Positions 28,458 to 36,513 of a stretch of 64,000 nucleotides of DNA are shown here, in pieces. The DNA comes from Bradyrhizobium paxllaeri (GTDB lineage Bacteria > Pseudomonadota > Alphaproteobacteria > Rhizobiales > Xanthobacteraceae), in assembly GCF_001693515.2 (NCBI RefSeq), contig NZ_CP042968.1, positions 806,001-870,000 on the forward strand, given 5' to 3'. Positions within the stretch are counted from its first letter, which is position 1. Each line of letters opens with the position of its first letter. The notes beneath the pieces were generated by a model. That model was not told the origin of the DNA, ran no database searches, and worked only from the letters and a program-made list of their open reading frames with translations. Made by a program: the position numbers and the translations under genes.

Positions 28458-29175
28458 GCCCGCGCCCGCCGACGCAATCGGCGGGATGACGGCGGAGGAA
28501 GCTGGGGCGCTGTACCGGCTGATGACCTGGCTGTCGCCGTCGTTTCCGGTCGGCGCGTTTTCCTATTCCAGCGGCATCGAATGGGCGGTGGAGGCGGGGG
28601 ACATCACCGACGCCGCATCGCTGCGCGACTGGCTGGCGGCGATGCTGGCCGATGGGTCCGGTTTCTGCGACGCCGTGTTCCTGGCGCAGGCCCATCGAGC
28701 GGCGACCGCACGGGATGACGAAAGACTGCGCGGCATTGCCGAACTGGCGGCTGCTTTCGTGCCCTCACGGGAACGCCAGCTCGAAACCGCGACGCAGGGC
28801 CGCGCCTTCATCGATATCGCACGGTCTGCCTGGGCCTGCGACGGCCTTGACGTGATGGTCGCAGCTTGTGGTGGCGCGATCGTCTATCCCGTTGCGGTCG
28901 GCCTCGTCGGCGCCGCCCATGCCGTTCCCCTTCCGCCCGCGATGCACGCTTTCCTGCACGCGCTGGTGTCGAACTGGATTTCCGCCGGCGCCCGCCTCGT
29001 GCCGCTCGGGCAGACCGACAGCCAGCGCATTCTCGCGAGCCTCGAAGCCGACGTTGCCGCCACGTCGACGCGTGCGCTCGCCGCCTCGCTGGATGATCTC
29101 GGCAGCGCCACCTTCCGCGCCGATCTCGCCAGCCTCCGCCATGAGACGCAATATACGAGGCTGTTCAGGTCATGA
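28444..29175 (+). CDS. ureF: Urease accessory protein UreF
   Basis: About 243 residues, all-helical GTPase-activating partner of UreG. Family segments [29 protein letters not shown] and [13 protein letters not shown] are clear. It starts inside the end of ureE. ATGs at 28438 and 28444 are both possible, and 28486 is a shorter alternative. I chose 28444 without strong ribosome-site evidence because the region is the His-tail coding repeat. Confidence 0.92.
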   Translation: MTTNEPAPADAIGGMTAEEAGALYRLMTWLSPSFPVGAFSYSSGIEWAVEAGDITDAASLRDWLAAMLADGSGFCDAVFLAQAHRAATARDDERLRGIAELAAAFVPSRERQLETATQGRAFIDIARSAWACDGLDVMVAACGGAIVYPVAVGLVGAAHAVPLPPAMHAFLHALVSNWISAGARLVPLGQTDSQRILASLEADVAATSTRALAASLDDLGSATFRADLASLRHETQYTRLFRS

Positions 29176-29190
29176 TGCCGCAGCAAGCTG

Positions 29191-29310
29191 TAGCCCGGAT
29201 GGAGCCAACGGGTCGCGCGAACGCGCCCGATGACAGGCTCCGCGCAAATCCGGGGCCGTCCCACATTTGGATCAACCTGTCCCGGATTGCGCTGCGCTCC
29301 ATCCGGGCTA
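29191..29310. repeat. 120-bp palindromic intergenic repeat between ureF and ureG
   Basis: Arms TAGCCCGGATGGAGC (29191-29205) and GCTCCATCCGGGCTA (29296-29310) are perfect inverted copies. The interior has further dyads. Related half-elements occur at 32234-32318 and 54294-54324. It is placed inside the urease operon, 34 nt before ureG. Confidence 0.82.
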
Positions 29311-29344
29311 CGATCGTTCAAGCGCAACTGGAAGAGCATTCGAC

Positions 29345-29983
29345 ATGTCTAATTCTCACGGACCCTTGCGGATCGGCGTCGGCGGCCCCGTCGGCTCCGG
29401 CAAGACCGCGCTGATGGACCTGCTCTGCAAGTCGATGCGCGAGCGCTACGACATCGCCGCGATCACCAACGACATCTACACCAAATGGGATGCGGAATTT
29501 TTGGTGCGCTCGGGCTCGCTGACGCCGGACCGCATCGCCGGCGTCGAGACCGGCGGTTGCCCGCACACCGCGATCCGCGAGGACGCCTCGATGAACCTCG
29601 CAGCCGTTGCTGACATGCGCGCAAAGTTTCCCGATCTCGATCTGGTGCTGATCGAATCCGGCGGCGACAATCTCGCCGCGACGTTTTCGCCCGAACTCGC
29701 CGATCTCACGATCTACGTCATCGACGTCGCCGCCGGCGACAAGATCCCCTCCAAGGGCGGACCCGGCATCACCCGCTCGGACCTTTTGGTGATCAACAAG
29801 ATCGACCTCGCGCCCTATGTCGGTGCATCGCTCGAGAAGATGGATACCGATGCGAAACGGATGCGCGGCGAGCGGCCGTTCGTGATGACCAACCTGAAGA
29901 AGAGCGAGGGGCTCGATCGCATCATCGGCTTCATCGAGGCCAAGGGCGGCCTGCGCCCGGCCGCGAAGGCCAAGGCCAGGTAA
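29345..29983 (+). CDS. ureG: Urease accessory GTPase UreG
   Basis: 212 residues. SIMIBI-class GTPase that drives nickel insertion. P-loop [13 protein letters not shown], the metal-binding [17 protein letters not shown] (Cys-Pro-His), ESGGDNL and base-recognition NKIDL are present. It starts at ATG 29345 after the intergenic repeat. An in-frame extension upstream runs through the repeat and is not supported. It is the last gene of the urea block. Confidence 0.96.
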   Translation: MSNSHGPLRIGVGGPVGSGKTALMDLLCKSMRERYDIAAITNDIYTKWDAEFLVRSGSLTPDRIAGVETGGCPHTAIREDASMNLAAVADMRAKFPDLDLVLIESGGDNLAATFSPELADLTIYVIDVAAGDKIPSKGGPGITRSDLLVINKIDLAPYVGASLEKMDTDAKRMRGERPFVMTNLKKSEGLDRIIGFIEAKGGLRPAAKAKAR

Positions 29984-30253
29984 TCCAAGGAGCAGCCCGG
30001 GAGACAAGTAGCTCAGAAGCAAGCAGGCTTCGATAATCAGGCCGGCCGGGCTCGGCGAGCAGGCGGCCGGACCAAGCGGTCAGGCCAGCGGGCGGTGAGC
30101 TGCGCGTTAATCTTAATTTGCCGTCTGCCGCCAAAGCCCGCGGATTTGTCCGTCCGCGGCGGAACCAAATCGACGCTGTCAGCTTATCAATCTCTGGCCC
30201 CGCCAAATCAGCGTTAACGGCGGCCGTGTTGTTGCCCGCTGCCAACCTCTCAG

Positions 30254-32035
30254 TTGCGTGCTGATGATCGCTCCGTCATATTCGCCGCGGTTGGCTTGCG
30301 CGCTATTGCCAATGTGTTTCTGCCCCGGCAGACCCAAAAATGCTTTCAATACGTCGTCGCCAACACGTCATTCCTGAGTAAGCGAGTGGTTCGGCTGGGC
30401 TTCATTATCGGCTTTATCGCGCTGATCGGAGTTCTGCTCTCCGGTCTCGCGGCCTATCGCGTCCACGATCAGGAACTGGCGCTCGACGGGATCGCGCTCG
30501 CCCGCGCCATCGACGTTCATGCCAGCTTGGTGCAGGACCGCCTGACCGAACGCGAATTGCTCGCACGCGTTGCATCTGGACTGTTTCGCACACCTTCGGT
30601 AGTGAAGGCCAATATGCTGCAGCCGCTGCGCTCGGCAATCTATGCCTTCAAGGCCGATTTCGTAGTCGCGTCCTGGATCGCGCGGCTCAAGCCGGGCGAT
30701 CTGGCTGTGGCGCAGGCGGAGCTGAAGAGCGCTGGCTTCACCAATCCAGCGATCCGGGATTTCGACGACAAGCCGCTGGACATCAAGACGATCAACAAGC
30801 CGATTGACGTGCTGATGGACGTCGAGCCGCGCAACTCGGATACGCTGGGCGCTCCGGGCCGGGCCTACGACCGGCATTCGGTGATCGGGCCGATGCTGGT
30901 GCAAGCGGCGGCGGCCGGCAAGCCGCTGGCATCGGACCCGATCCCGCTGTTGCGCCAGAACGGGCCGATCGGCATCGTGCTGGCGTCCGCCATCGTGCCG
31001 GAAGGCAGCGCCGAGCCGGCAGGCTTCGTCACCTTTTCGTACGAGTTGGCGCCCTTGATGCTGACCAATGACGACCGCTCGCTGTTTGCGGTGGTGCTGA
31101 AGGACCCCGATGACGTCAGCGACGAATATGTCGCCAACGAGCAGGGCGTCGTCACCTTGCGGCCGCTGAAGCAGGGCGATCCGTTGCCGTCGGTGGTGCG
31201 GACGGTGACGTTCGGCGGCCGCGACTGGTCGCTCGGCTATTATGCTAAGAACAACGCCGCACTGCGCGCGCAGCAGACGGCGATGATCGTGGCAGCGATC
31301 GGCCTTGCGCTCACCGGCATCGTCTGCGGCCTGTTCGGCTATGTCGCCTACAACAATCTGCGGCTCAGCCGCGAGATTCAGGTCCGGATCGGTTTCGAGC
31401 GGCGATTGACCGCCGTCATCGACGAGCTCAACCACCGGGTCAAGAACATCCTTGCCGTGATCCAGTCGATCGTGACGCGCACGCTGCGCCACGGCTCCGA
31501 CATGGACGTGTCGCGCGAGCTGTTGATCGGCCGCATCCACGCGATGTCGAACGTGGTGACGCTGCTCAGCGAGAGCCAGTGGCAGGGCGTCAAGCTCAGG
31601 GGCCTGTTCGAATCGCGCGCGATCCCGCATGCCGACCGCATCGTGGTCAACGGGCCGGACATTTCGGTGAGTGCGCGCGCCGCGCAGTCGCTGTCGTTGC
31701 TGTTTTTCGAGCTGGCCTCGCATTCCGATGAGGGGCTGTCGCTGGTCGGCAAGCATCCGCACATCGTCGCCAACTGGGAAGTCACCGGCGAGGAGCCGGA
31801 CGAGATCTTTCATTTCCGCTGGGAGGAGTTCAACACCAGCGCGGCGACGCGGCGGGAAGACAGTGATTTCGGCCTGATCCTGCTCGATCGCGTCGCGCCG
31901 GAAGCGATGGGCGGCACCGCAAAGCGCTACTTCACCGACGTCAGCTACGTATACGAACTCACCGCGCCGATGGTCACCGTCGTCGACATGACCGAGCGCG
32001 ACCGCACCGGCGAGATTTCCGCGCCGCTGCGTTGA
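30254..32035 (+). CDS. CHASE-domain HRxxN sensor histidine kinase with degenerate ATPase domain
   Basis: Up to 593 residues from TTG 30254; a GTG at 30386 (residue 45) is an equally likely start because the first membrane segment begins just after it. Order: membrane segment, periplasmic CHASE-like domain (FKADFVVASWIARL), second membrane segment near 345-370, then the HWE/HisKA_2 dimerisation domain with ELNHRVKNILAVIQSIV, where His is the phospho-acceptor. The following ATPase region reads FFELASHSDEGLS instead of the usual HELATNAAKYG, so the N-box Asn is absent. It lies next to ecfG-nepR-phyR and may act on PhyR as kinase, phosphatase or pseudokinase. Confidence 0.8.
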   Translation: MRADDRSVIFAAVGLRAIANVFLPRQTQKCFQYVVANTSFLSKRVVRLGFIIGFIALIGVLLSGLAAYRVHDQELALDGIALARAIDVHASLVQDRLTERELLARVASGLFRTPSVVKANMLQPLRSAIYAFKADFVVASWIARLKPGDLAVAQAELKSAGFTNPAIRDFDDKPLDIKTINKPIDVLMDVEPRNSDTLGAPGRAYDRHSVIGPMLVQAAAAGKPLASDPIPLLRQNGPIGIVLASAIVPEGSAEPAGFVTFSYELAPLMLTNDDRSLFAVVLKDPDDVSDEYVANEQGVVTLRPLKQGDPLPSVVRTVTFGGRDWSLGYYAKNNAALRAQQTAMIVAAIGLALTGIVCGLFGYVAYNNLRLSREIQVRIGFERRLTAVIDELNHRVKNILAVIQSIVTRTLRHGSDMDVSRELLIGRIHAMSNVVTLLSESQWQGVKLRGLFESRAIPHADRIVVNGPDISVSARAAQSLSLLFFELASHSDEGLSLVGKHPHIVANWEVTGEEPDEIFHFRWEEFNTSAATRREDSDFGLILLDRVAPEAMGGTAKRYFTDVSYVYELTAPMVTVVDMTERDRTGEISAPLR

Positions 32036-32089
32036 CAGGATCGTAAGGGTGGACAAGGGCGCATTTCGCCATGTCCACCTGACGGCTTC

Positions 32090-32114
32090 GGAACCCCTGC
32101 ATGCCCCATGCATT
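32090..32114 (+). promoter_or_regulatory. Candidate EcfG-type promoter
   Basis: GGAAC (32090-32094), 16 bases, CATT (32111-32114). The general-stress consensus is GGAAC-N16/17-CGTT, so one -10 base differs. It would start transcription near 32120, just before the 27-aa gene. The same GGAAC-N16-CATT arrangement occurs in front of nepR. Confidence 0.4.
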
Positions 32115-32143
32115 TAATCCTCATCAAAAGCGAGGAGTTCGTC

Positions 32144-32227
32144 ATGGGACGTTATCTTTTGCTGTGGCTGCTCGGCGTGCCAATTCCGATTCTGGTCCTG
32201 ATCTACGCCTTCGGCGGTCTGAATTGA
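32144..32227 (+). CDS. 27-residue hydrophobic membrane peptide
   Basis: Reads MGRYLLLWLLGVPIPILVLI followed by YAFGGLN. It is one membrane segment with a Pro-Ile-Pro kink. CGAGGAG lies 6-8 nt upstream of the ATG. Peptides of this pattern (short, LLWLLG.PIPIL) are conserved in proteobacteria but have no assigned function. Its place between the stress kinase and ecfG, and the EcfG-like promoter ahead of it, suggest a stress-response membrane peptide. Confidence 0.72.
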   Translation: MGRYLLLWLLGVPIPILVLIYAFGGLN

Positions 32228-32233
32228 TCGAGG

Positions 32234-32318
32234 GTAGCCCAATGTAGCGAAGCGCAATCCGGGAGTCGGCGGCGCGACAAAGTGTGTCCTGGGTTGCGCT
32301 GCGCTTCACCCGGCTACA
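32234..32318. repeat. Imperfect palindromic intergenic repeat
   Basis: GTAGCCC and GAAGCGCAATCCGGGA face TCCTGGGTTGCGCTGCGCTTC and CCGGCTAC with several mismatches. It is a diverged member of the family at 29191-29310 and lies between the 27-aa gene and the ecfG terminator. Confidence 0.65.
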
Positions 32319-32327
32319 CCTCAAACA

Positions 32328-32355
32328 AAAAGGCGGCCCATCGGGGCCGCCTTTT
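32328..32355 (-). terminator. Intrinsic terminator of ecfG (bidirectional)
   Basis: Perfect 12-bp arms AAAAGGCGGCCC (32328-32339) and GGGCCGCCTTTT (32344-32355) with a 4-nt loop lie 22 bp beyond the ecfG stop. T-rich sequence follows on both strands. Confidence 0.85.
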
Positions 32356-32377
32356 CCATGTCATTTCGATAGCGTCA

Positions 32378-32926
32378 TCATCCGCCATTGCCACCGATCA
32401 CGGCGCGCACGGTCTCGTCAGGTCCGAAATCCTCGGCGCCCTCGACATAGAGCAGGGCCGAGAGTTTCGAGCGCGCGCGATTGACGCGGCTCTTGATGGT
32501 GCCGACCGCGCAGCCGCAGATAGCGGCGGCATCCTCATAGGAGAAGCCGGAGGCGCCGACCAGAATCAACGCTTCGCGCTGGTCCTGCGGCAGCTTGTCG
32601 AGCGCGGTGCGAAACTCCTCGAATTCCAGATGCGCGCCTTGCGACGGCTGGGTCTTCAGGGTCTTCGCATAATTGCCCTCGGCGTCCTCCACCTCGCGCC
32701 GCCGCTTCCGGTAGTCGGAGCGAAACAGGTTGCGCAGGATGGTGAACAACCAAGCCGGCAGGTTCGAGCCGGGCTGGAACGAGTCGATGTTGGCAATGGC
32801 GCGCAGCAACGTTTCCTGCACCAGGTCGTCCGCACGATCGCCATTACCGGAGAGCGAGATCGCGAACGCGCGCAGGCTGGGTACCGACGCCAAAATGTCG
32901 TCGCGAAGAGAGTCGGTGAGAGGCAT
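32378..32926 (-). CDS. ecfG: General stress response sigma factor EcfG
   Basis: 182-residue ECF sigma factor of the EcfG (ECF15) group that directs stress genes at GGAAC-type promoters. Region 2 (DRADDLVQETLLRAIANIDS, then WLFTILRNLFRSDYRKRRRE) and region 4 (LDKLPQDQREALILVGASGF, SYEDAAAICGCAVGTIKSRV) are complete. It has no extracytoplasmic anti-sigma partner; NepR, encoded immediately upstream with a 1-nt TAATG overlap, holds it inactive until phosphorylated PhyR titrates NepR. Confidence 0.95.
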   Translation of the reverse strand: MPLTDSLRDDILASVPSLRAFAISLSGNGDRADDLVQETLLRAIANIDSFQPGSNLPAWLFTILRNLFRSDYRKRRREVEDAEGNYAKTLKTQPSQGAHLEFEEFRTALDKLPQDQREALILVGASGFSYEDAAAICGCAVGTIKSRVNRARSKLSALLYVEGAEDFGPDETVRAVIGGNGG

Positions 32927-33123
32927 TAGTCCCTCCCGTCATTTTTTGCTGTTTCGTCGATTTGAGCCGCCGCCGCTTCCGGCCCATCGAGCTTTCGGAT
33001 CAGCTCCGCAAAGCGGTCCGGCACGCCTTGTCGGACCACGTCATCGTACATGGCGCGGAGCTGATGGCCGATCCTGGATTGAATCTCGGCGTTAAGCCCG
33101 CCCTGCTTCTTTACTTCCTTCAT
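32926..33123 (-). CDS. nepR: Anti-sigma factor NepR
   Basis: 65 residues from ATG 33123. Core helices are GGLNAEIQSRIGHQLRAMYD and PDRFAELIRKLD, the segment by which NepR binds EcfG or the sigma-like domain of PhyR. In-frame TTG (33168) or GTG (33135) starts are possible, but 65 residues matches the family. Overlap with ecfG (TAATG) gives stoichiometric synthesis. Confidence 0.93.
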   Translation of the reverse strand: MKEVKKQGGLNAEIQSRIGHQLRAMYDDVVRQGVPDRFAELIRKLDGPEAAAAQIDETAKNDGRD

Positions 33124-33218
33124 GGTGTGATCCACGCTTCCCCGAGAGTTAATTCTCTGTGTTTTCAAGAGGTTACCTCGAAATTGGGCCTAGGCCGCCG
33201 CGTTATTGGTCACAGGCT

Positions 33219-33243
33219 AATGCGAATATGCGCGGAAGGTTCC
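33219..33243 (-). promoter_or_regulatory. Candidate EcfG autoregulatory promoter of nepR-ecfG
   Basis: On the minus strand GGAAC (33243-33239), 16 bases, CATT (33222-33219), one base off the GGAAC-N16/17-CGTT consensus. Predicted start near 33211, about 90 nt before nepR. Autoregulation of ecfG is well known in alphaproteobacteria, which raises the likelihood. Confidence 0.45.
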
Positions 33244-33250
33244 GAATTCC

Positions 33251-33320
33251 TGGAACTTTTTCTGGAACTTTTTTGCCCTTCGCGAGTAATCGGGGGGACA
33301 GGGGAACCTGGGTCCCCCCG
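33251..33320. promoter_or_regulatory. Repeat and hairpin cluster between nepR and phyR
   Basis: TGGAACTTTTT occurs twice in direct repeat, 12 bp apart (33251-33261 and 33263-33273). It is followed by a perfect 9-bp inverted repeat CGGGGGGAC (33291-33299) and GTCCCCCCG (33312-33320). The direct repeats contain GGAAC cores but no matching CGTT at 16-17 bp, so they are not obvious EcfG promoters for phyR. Confidence 0.5.
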
Positions 33321-33416
33321 CCGAAGCTCAATTGACGCCCGCCGCGGCGCCTTGGTTACATCCGCCCGGCTGAGACCCTAACTACGGCCAAGGTTACGGC
33401 CCAAGATAAGGATGGA

Positions 33417-34229
33417 ATGGGGATGTCCCGATCACAGCTCGTTGCTGAACATCTGCCGCTGTTGCGGCGCTATGCCCGTGCGCTGACCGGAAACCAGGCC
33501 TCGGGCGATGCCTATGTGGCCGCCATGCTGGAGGCCCTGCTGCAGGATGGCTCCCTGCTGGACGAACGCCACGGCCCGCGCGCCGGGCTGTTCAAACTGT
33601 TCACCCAGATCTGGAATTCGGTCTCGCTCAACGACAACCCTGACGTCGCGACGCTGGCGCTGCCGCCGGAGCGCAGGCTGTCGAACATCACACCGCTGCC
33701 GCGGCAAGCCTTCCTGCTGCTGTCGCTTGAAGGCTTCTCCGAGGAGGAGGTGGCGTTCATTCTCAATACTGACATTGCCGAGACCCGGCAGTTGACGGAC
33801 ACCGCCGGCCGCGAGATGGCGGCGGAAATCGCCACCGATGTCCTGATCATCGAGGACGAGACCTTCATCGCGATGGATCTCGAGAGCCTGGTGAAGAACC
33901 TCGGTCACAACGTAATCGGCGTCGCCCGTACCCATGCCGATGCGGTGGCGCTCGCCAAGAACAAGAAGCCTGGCCTGATCCTCGCCGACATCCAGCTCGC
34001 CGACGGCTCGTCGGGCCTGGATGCAGTCAACGAATTGCTGCGCGTGTTCGAGGTGCCGGTGGTGTTCATCACTGCCTACCCCGAGCGCTTCCTGACCGGC
34101 GAGCGCCCGGAGCCGGCGTTCCTGATCTCGAAACCGTTCCAGCCCGCGATGGTCTCGGCGGTGGCGAGCCAGGCGCTGTTCTTCCAGCGCAACTCGCGCA
34201 ATCGTGCGCCGCGGGCGGCCACGGGCTGA
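33417..34229 (+). CDS. phyR: Anti-anti-sigma response regulator PhyR
   Basis: 270 residues: N-terminal sigma-like domain (LLRRYARALTGNQASGDAYV, PRQAFLLLSLEGFSEEEVAF) and C-terminal receiver domain (TDVLIIEDETFIAMDLESL, phospho-acceptor Asp in LILADIQLADG, Lys in LISKPFQP). Phosphorylation exposes the sigma-like domain, which captures NepR and frees EcfG. ATG 33417 has AAGGA close by; the ATG two codons later (33423) is the alternative. It is divergent from nepR-ecfG, the conserved arrangement. Confidence 0.95.
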   Translation: MGMSRSQLVAEHLPLLRRYARALTGNQASGDAYVAAMLEALLQDGSLLDERHGPRAGLFKLFTQIWNSVSLNDNPDVATLALPPERRLSNITPLPRQAFLLLSLEGFSEEEVAFILNTDIAETRQLTDTAGREMAAEIATDVLIIEDETFIAMDLESLVKNLGHNVIGVARTHADAVALAKNKKPGLILADIQLADGSSGLDAVNELLRVFEVPVVFITAYPERFLTGERPEPAFLISKPFQPAMVSAVASQALFFQRNSRNRAPRAATG

Positions 34230-34257
34230 CAGTTCTTCGCTGAGTGAGTAGAAAAGG

Positions 34258-34289
34258 ATCCGGCGTGCCCACTGCGCGCCGGATTTTTT
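34258..34289 (+). terminator. Intrinsic terminator of phyR
   Basis: Arms ATCCGGCG (34258-34265) and CGCCGGAT (34277-34284), followed by a run of six T. It lies 29 nt after the phyR stop. Confidence 0.85.
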
Positions 34290-34380
34290 GTCGTGAATTG
34301 TTGACCTCCCATTTTGGTCATGTGCTGGAAGCGGTGCATCCGCCAATGTCACCGCAACGAACCTTTGAATGGTGAAATCG

Positions 34381-35376
34381 ATGAGCATCGGGCTGATAGG
34401 CCTTCTCGATGATGTTGCCGCGATCGCGAAAGTAGCCGCGGCCTCGCTCGATGACGTGGCCAGCCAAGCCGTCAAGGCAGGCGCGAAGGCGGCCGGTGTC
34501 GTCATCGATGACACCGCAGTCACGCCCGGTTACGTGATCGGGTTCGAGCCGAAGCGCGAACTTCCCATTGTCGGCAGGATCGCCGCGGGATCGCTACGCA
34601 ACAAGCTGCTGATCCTGCTGCCGGCGGCCCTGCTGCTGAGTTATTTCCTGCCCTGGATGATCACGCCACTCCTGATGCTGGGGGGTGCGTATCTCTGCTA
34701 CGAGGGGGTGGAGAAGGTGCTCGAGGCCGTCATGCCCCATCATGCGCACCAGCATGAAGCCCAGCTCGGCACCGTGGCGTTGAACGCGCAGTCGGTCGAA
34801 GATCAGAAGGTCGCAAGCGCGATCAAGACCGACTTTATCCTCTCGGCCGAGATCATGGCGATCACACTGGCCGCGCTTCCCGCAGGGAGCATCTGGAAGC
34901 AGGCCCTGGTGCTGGCGGTGGTGGCCATCGGAATCACCGTCGCCGTGTATGGCGTGGTGGCCCTGATCGTGAAGGCCGACGATGTCGGTGTGGCGTTGGC
35001 ACGGAGCGACGGTGCCTCGTTCGCCGGCCGCGCGCTTGGACGTGGCATTGTTCGCGGCATGCCGGGGCTCCTGAAAGTCCTCAGTGTGGTCGGGACTGCT
35101 GCCATGATCTGGGTTGGCGGCGGCATCATCCTGCATGGCGTCGAGGTCTACGGCCCGCCTGCGATCCACCACGCGGTCAAGGCCGCAGCCGAGGCCGTGG
35201 CTCACGCATTTCCGCCCGCTGCCGCAATCCTCGAATGGGCGGTAGAGGCGGCCATGTCCGGCGTCATCGGCCTCCTGGTCGGCGCCGCAGCAATTCCGGC
35301 GGTCGGATTTGTGTTCGCGCCGGCATGGAAATCGCTAAAGCGCCTGCGGCAACGCCGTCAGGACCGGCGACCATAA
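34381..35376 (+). CDS. DUF808 (YedI-like) inner-membrane protein
   Basis: About 331 residues. N-terminal signature MSIGLIGLLDDVAAIAKVA, VDDTAVTPGYVIGFEPKREL-like segment, then about six membrane segments with HHAHQHEAQL in a loop and a basic C-terminus (RLRQRRQDRR). The function of DUF808/YedI is unknown. I start at 34381 (GGTGA upstream, and matching the family N-terminus); an ATG at 34369 would add four residues. Confidence 0.85.
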   Translation: MSIGLIGLLDDVAAIAKVAAASLDDVASQAVKAGAKAAGVVIDDTAVTPGYVIGFEPKRELPIVGRIAAGSLRNKLLILLPAALLLSYFLPWMITPLLMLGGAYLCYEGVEKVLEAVMPHHAHQHEAQLGTVALNAQSVEDQKVASAIKTDFILSAEIMAITLAALPAGSIWKQALVLAVVAIGITVAVYGVVALIVKADDVGVALARSDGASFAGRALGRGIVRGMPGLLKVLSVVGTAAMIWVGGGIILHGVEVYGPPAIHHAVKAAAEAVAHAFPPAAAILEWAVEAAMSGVIGLLVGAAAIPAVGFVFAPAWKSLKRLRQRRQDRRP

Positions 35377-35636
35377 ACCTTCGTATAGCCGGTCCATCCG
35401 TTTCGATGTCGGTCATTTACCTCGGTACAATTGAGCATGGTGTGAATCGGCCCTAACCTCGGCATGTCGAGGCAGGTGGGCACTATCGAATTGCTCGGCG
35501 CGTTGTCTGTTCCTCCCGGTCGCCGGCGACGCCTGCCTCGTCACCTCGATCAATTTAGGCGCCGCATTGCCTGCGGCCAAAGCCTGCGCGAATATTTCTC
35601 TTGGCCTGCGTATCCTGAATGAGGGGTCAGTGCCCG

Positions 35637-36245
35637 ATGTCATCGTCTGCCAGAATTGCGCTCTTTATCGATGGTGCCAATCTGTACTCGACCGCCAAGG
35701 CGCTCGGCTTCGACATCGACTACAGGCGTCTATTGACGGAATTCCAGGACCGTGGCGCGCTGTTGCGCGCGTTCTACTACACGACCATTATCGAGGATCA
35801 GGAATATACATCGATCCGTCCGCTGATCGATTGGCTCGACTATAACGGCTACACCGTCGTCACCAAGCCCACCAAGGAATTCATCGACGCCAGCGGCCGG
35901 CGCAAGGTGAAGGGCAGCATGAATATCGAGCTTTCCGTCAATGCAATGGAGCTCGCCGATCATGTCGATGCCATGTATCTGTTCTCGGGCGACGGGGACT
36001 ACCGTCCGCTGCTGCAAGCGGTGCAGCGTCGCGGCGTCCACGTCACCGTCGTTTCCACTCTGGCTAGCCAGCCACCGATGGTGGCCGACGAACTGCGCCG
36101 TCAGGCTGATACCTTTCTCGACCTTGCGGATTTGAAGCCGAAGCTGGGCCGCGATCCCTCGGAGCGGCCGCCGGCACGCGAGCTCCGCCAACAATCGCCG
36201 CAATTCCTGCGCGCGACGGTCAATGGAAATGGTCTGGCCAAATGA
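35637..36245 (+). CDS. NYN-domain (LabA/PIN-like) protein
   Basis: 202 residues. NYN domains are PIN-fold putative RNases. Acidic residues of the predicted metal site are visible in ARIALFIDGANLYSTAK, MNIELSVNAMELAD and LFSGDGDYRPLLQAVQ, with the typical KGSM segment before. A C-terminal tail of about 35 residues is disordered. I chose the ATG at 35637 (MSSSARIALFIDG); an in-frame ATG at 35619 is possible. The gene is followed by a candidate small RNA. Confidence 0.87.
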   Translation: MSSSARIALFIDGANLYSTAKALGFDIDYRRLLTEFQDRGALLRAFYYTTIIEDQEYTSIRPLIDWLDYNGYTVVTKPTKEFIDASGRRKVKGSMNIELSVNAMELADHVDAMYLFSGDGDYRPLLQAVQRRGVHVTVVSTLASQPPMVADELRRQADTFLDLADLKPKLGRDPSERPPARELRQQSPQFLRATVNGNGLAK

Positions 36246-36336
36246 TTGACCCTTTGCCCCGCAGACGCGCCGGATTTGCGCGCGCCGTGTGAACCAGTTC
36301 ACGTCGCCTTCGCCGGGCTCGCGGTATTATTGTCGT

Positions 36337-36471
36337 GACACGGAGACGACGCTTCGGGAAGGGCGATCCAGGTTCGCGGCCAGGCACCTCCCCCTGGCTG
36401 GGCCACCAGCTTCGATCTGAAAGCTGGTCGGACTGATCCGGCGCGTTCCACCAGCGCGCCGGATCTTTTTT
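36337..36471 (+). ncRNA. Candidate small RNA with anti-Shine-Dalgarno loop
   Basis: Three consecutive hairpins end in a classic terminator. Hairpin 1: GCCAGG (36379-36384) with CCTGGC (36393-36398) and loop CACCTCCC, an exposed CCUCC anti-Shine-Dalgarno. Hairpin 2: ACCAGCTT (36405-36412) with AAGCTGGT (36421-36428). Hairpin 3 is the terminator at 36435-36471. A TATTAT (36325-36330) could be the -10, so the start is placed near 36337. No family could be named. The alternative is a long 3' region of the NYN gene. Confidence 0.5.
36435..36471 (+). terminator. Intrinsic terminator
   Basis: Perfect 11-bp arms GATCCGGCGCG (36435-36445) and CGCGCCGGATC (36455-36465), then six T. It lies 190 nt after the NYN gene, unusually far for that gene, which is why a separate small transcript is suspected. 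Confidence 0.88.
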
Positions 36472-36513
36472 GCGCGCAACGACATGGAGCCATTGTCTGC
36501 AAGCTGCTAAGCG

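Noticed and set aside
30368..32113. 581-codon minus-strand frame opposite the stress kinase
   Set aside because: Antisense frame with His/Arg/Asp-rich composition and no recognisable domain; the plus strand encodes a clear kinase.
36379..36471. Signal recognition particle RNA or tmRNA
   Set aside because: The conserved GGAAG/tetraloop features of SRP RNA and the tRNA-like ends of tmRNA are absent.
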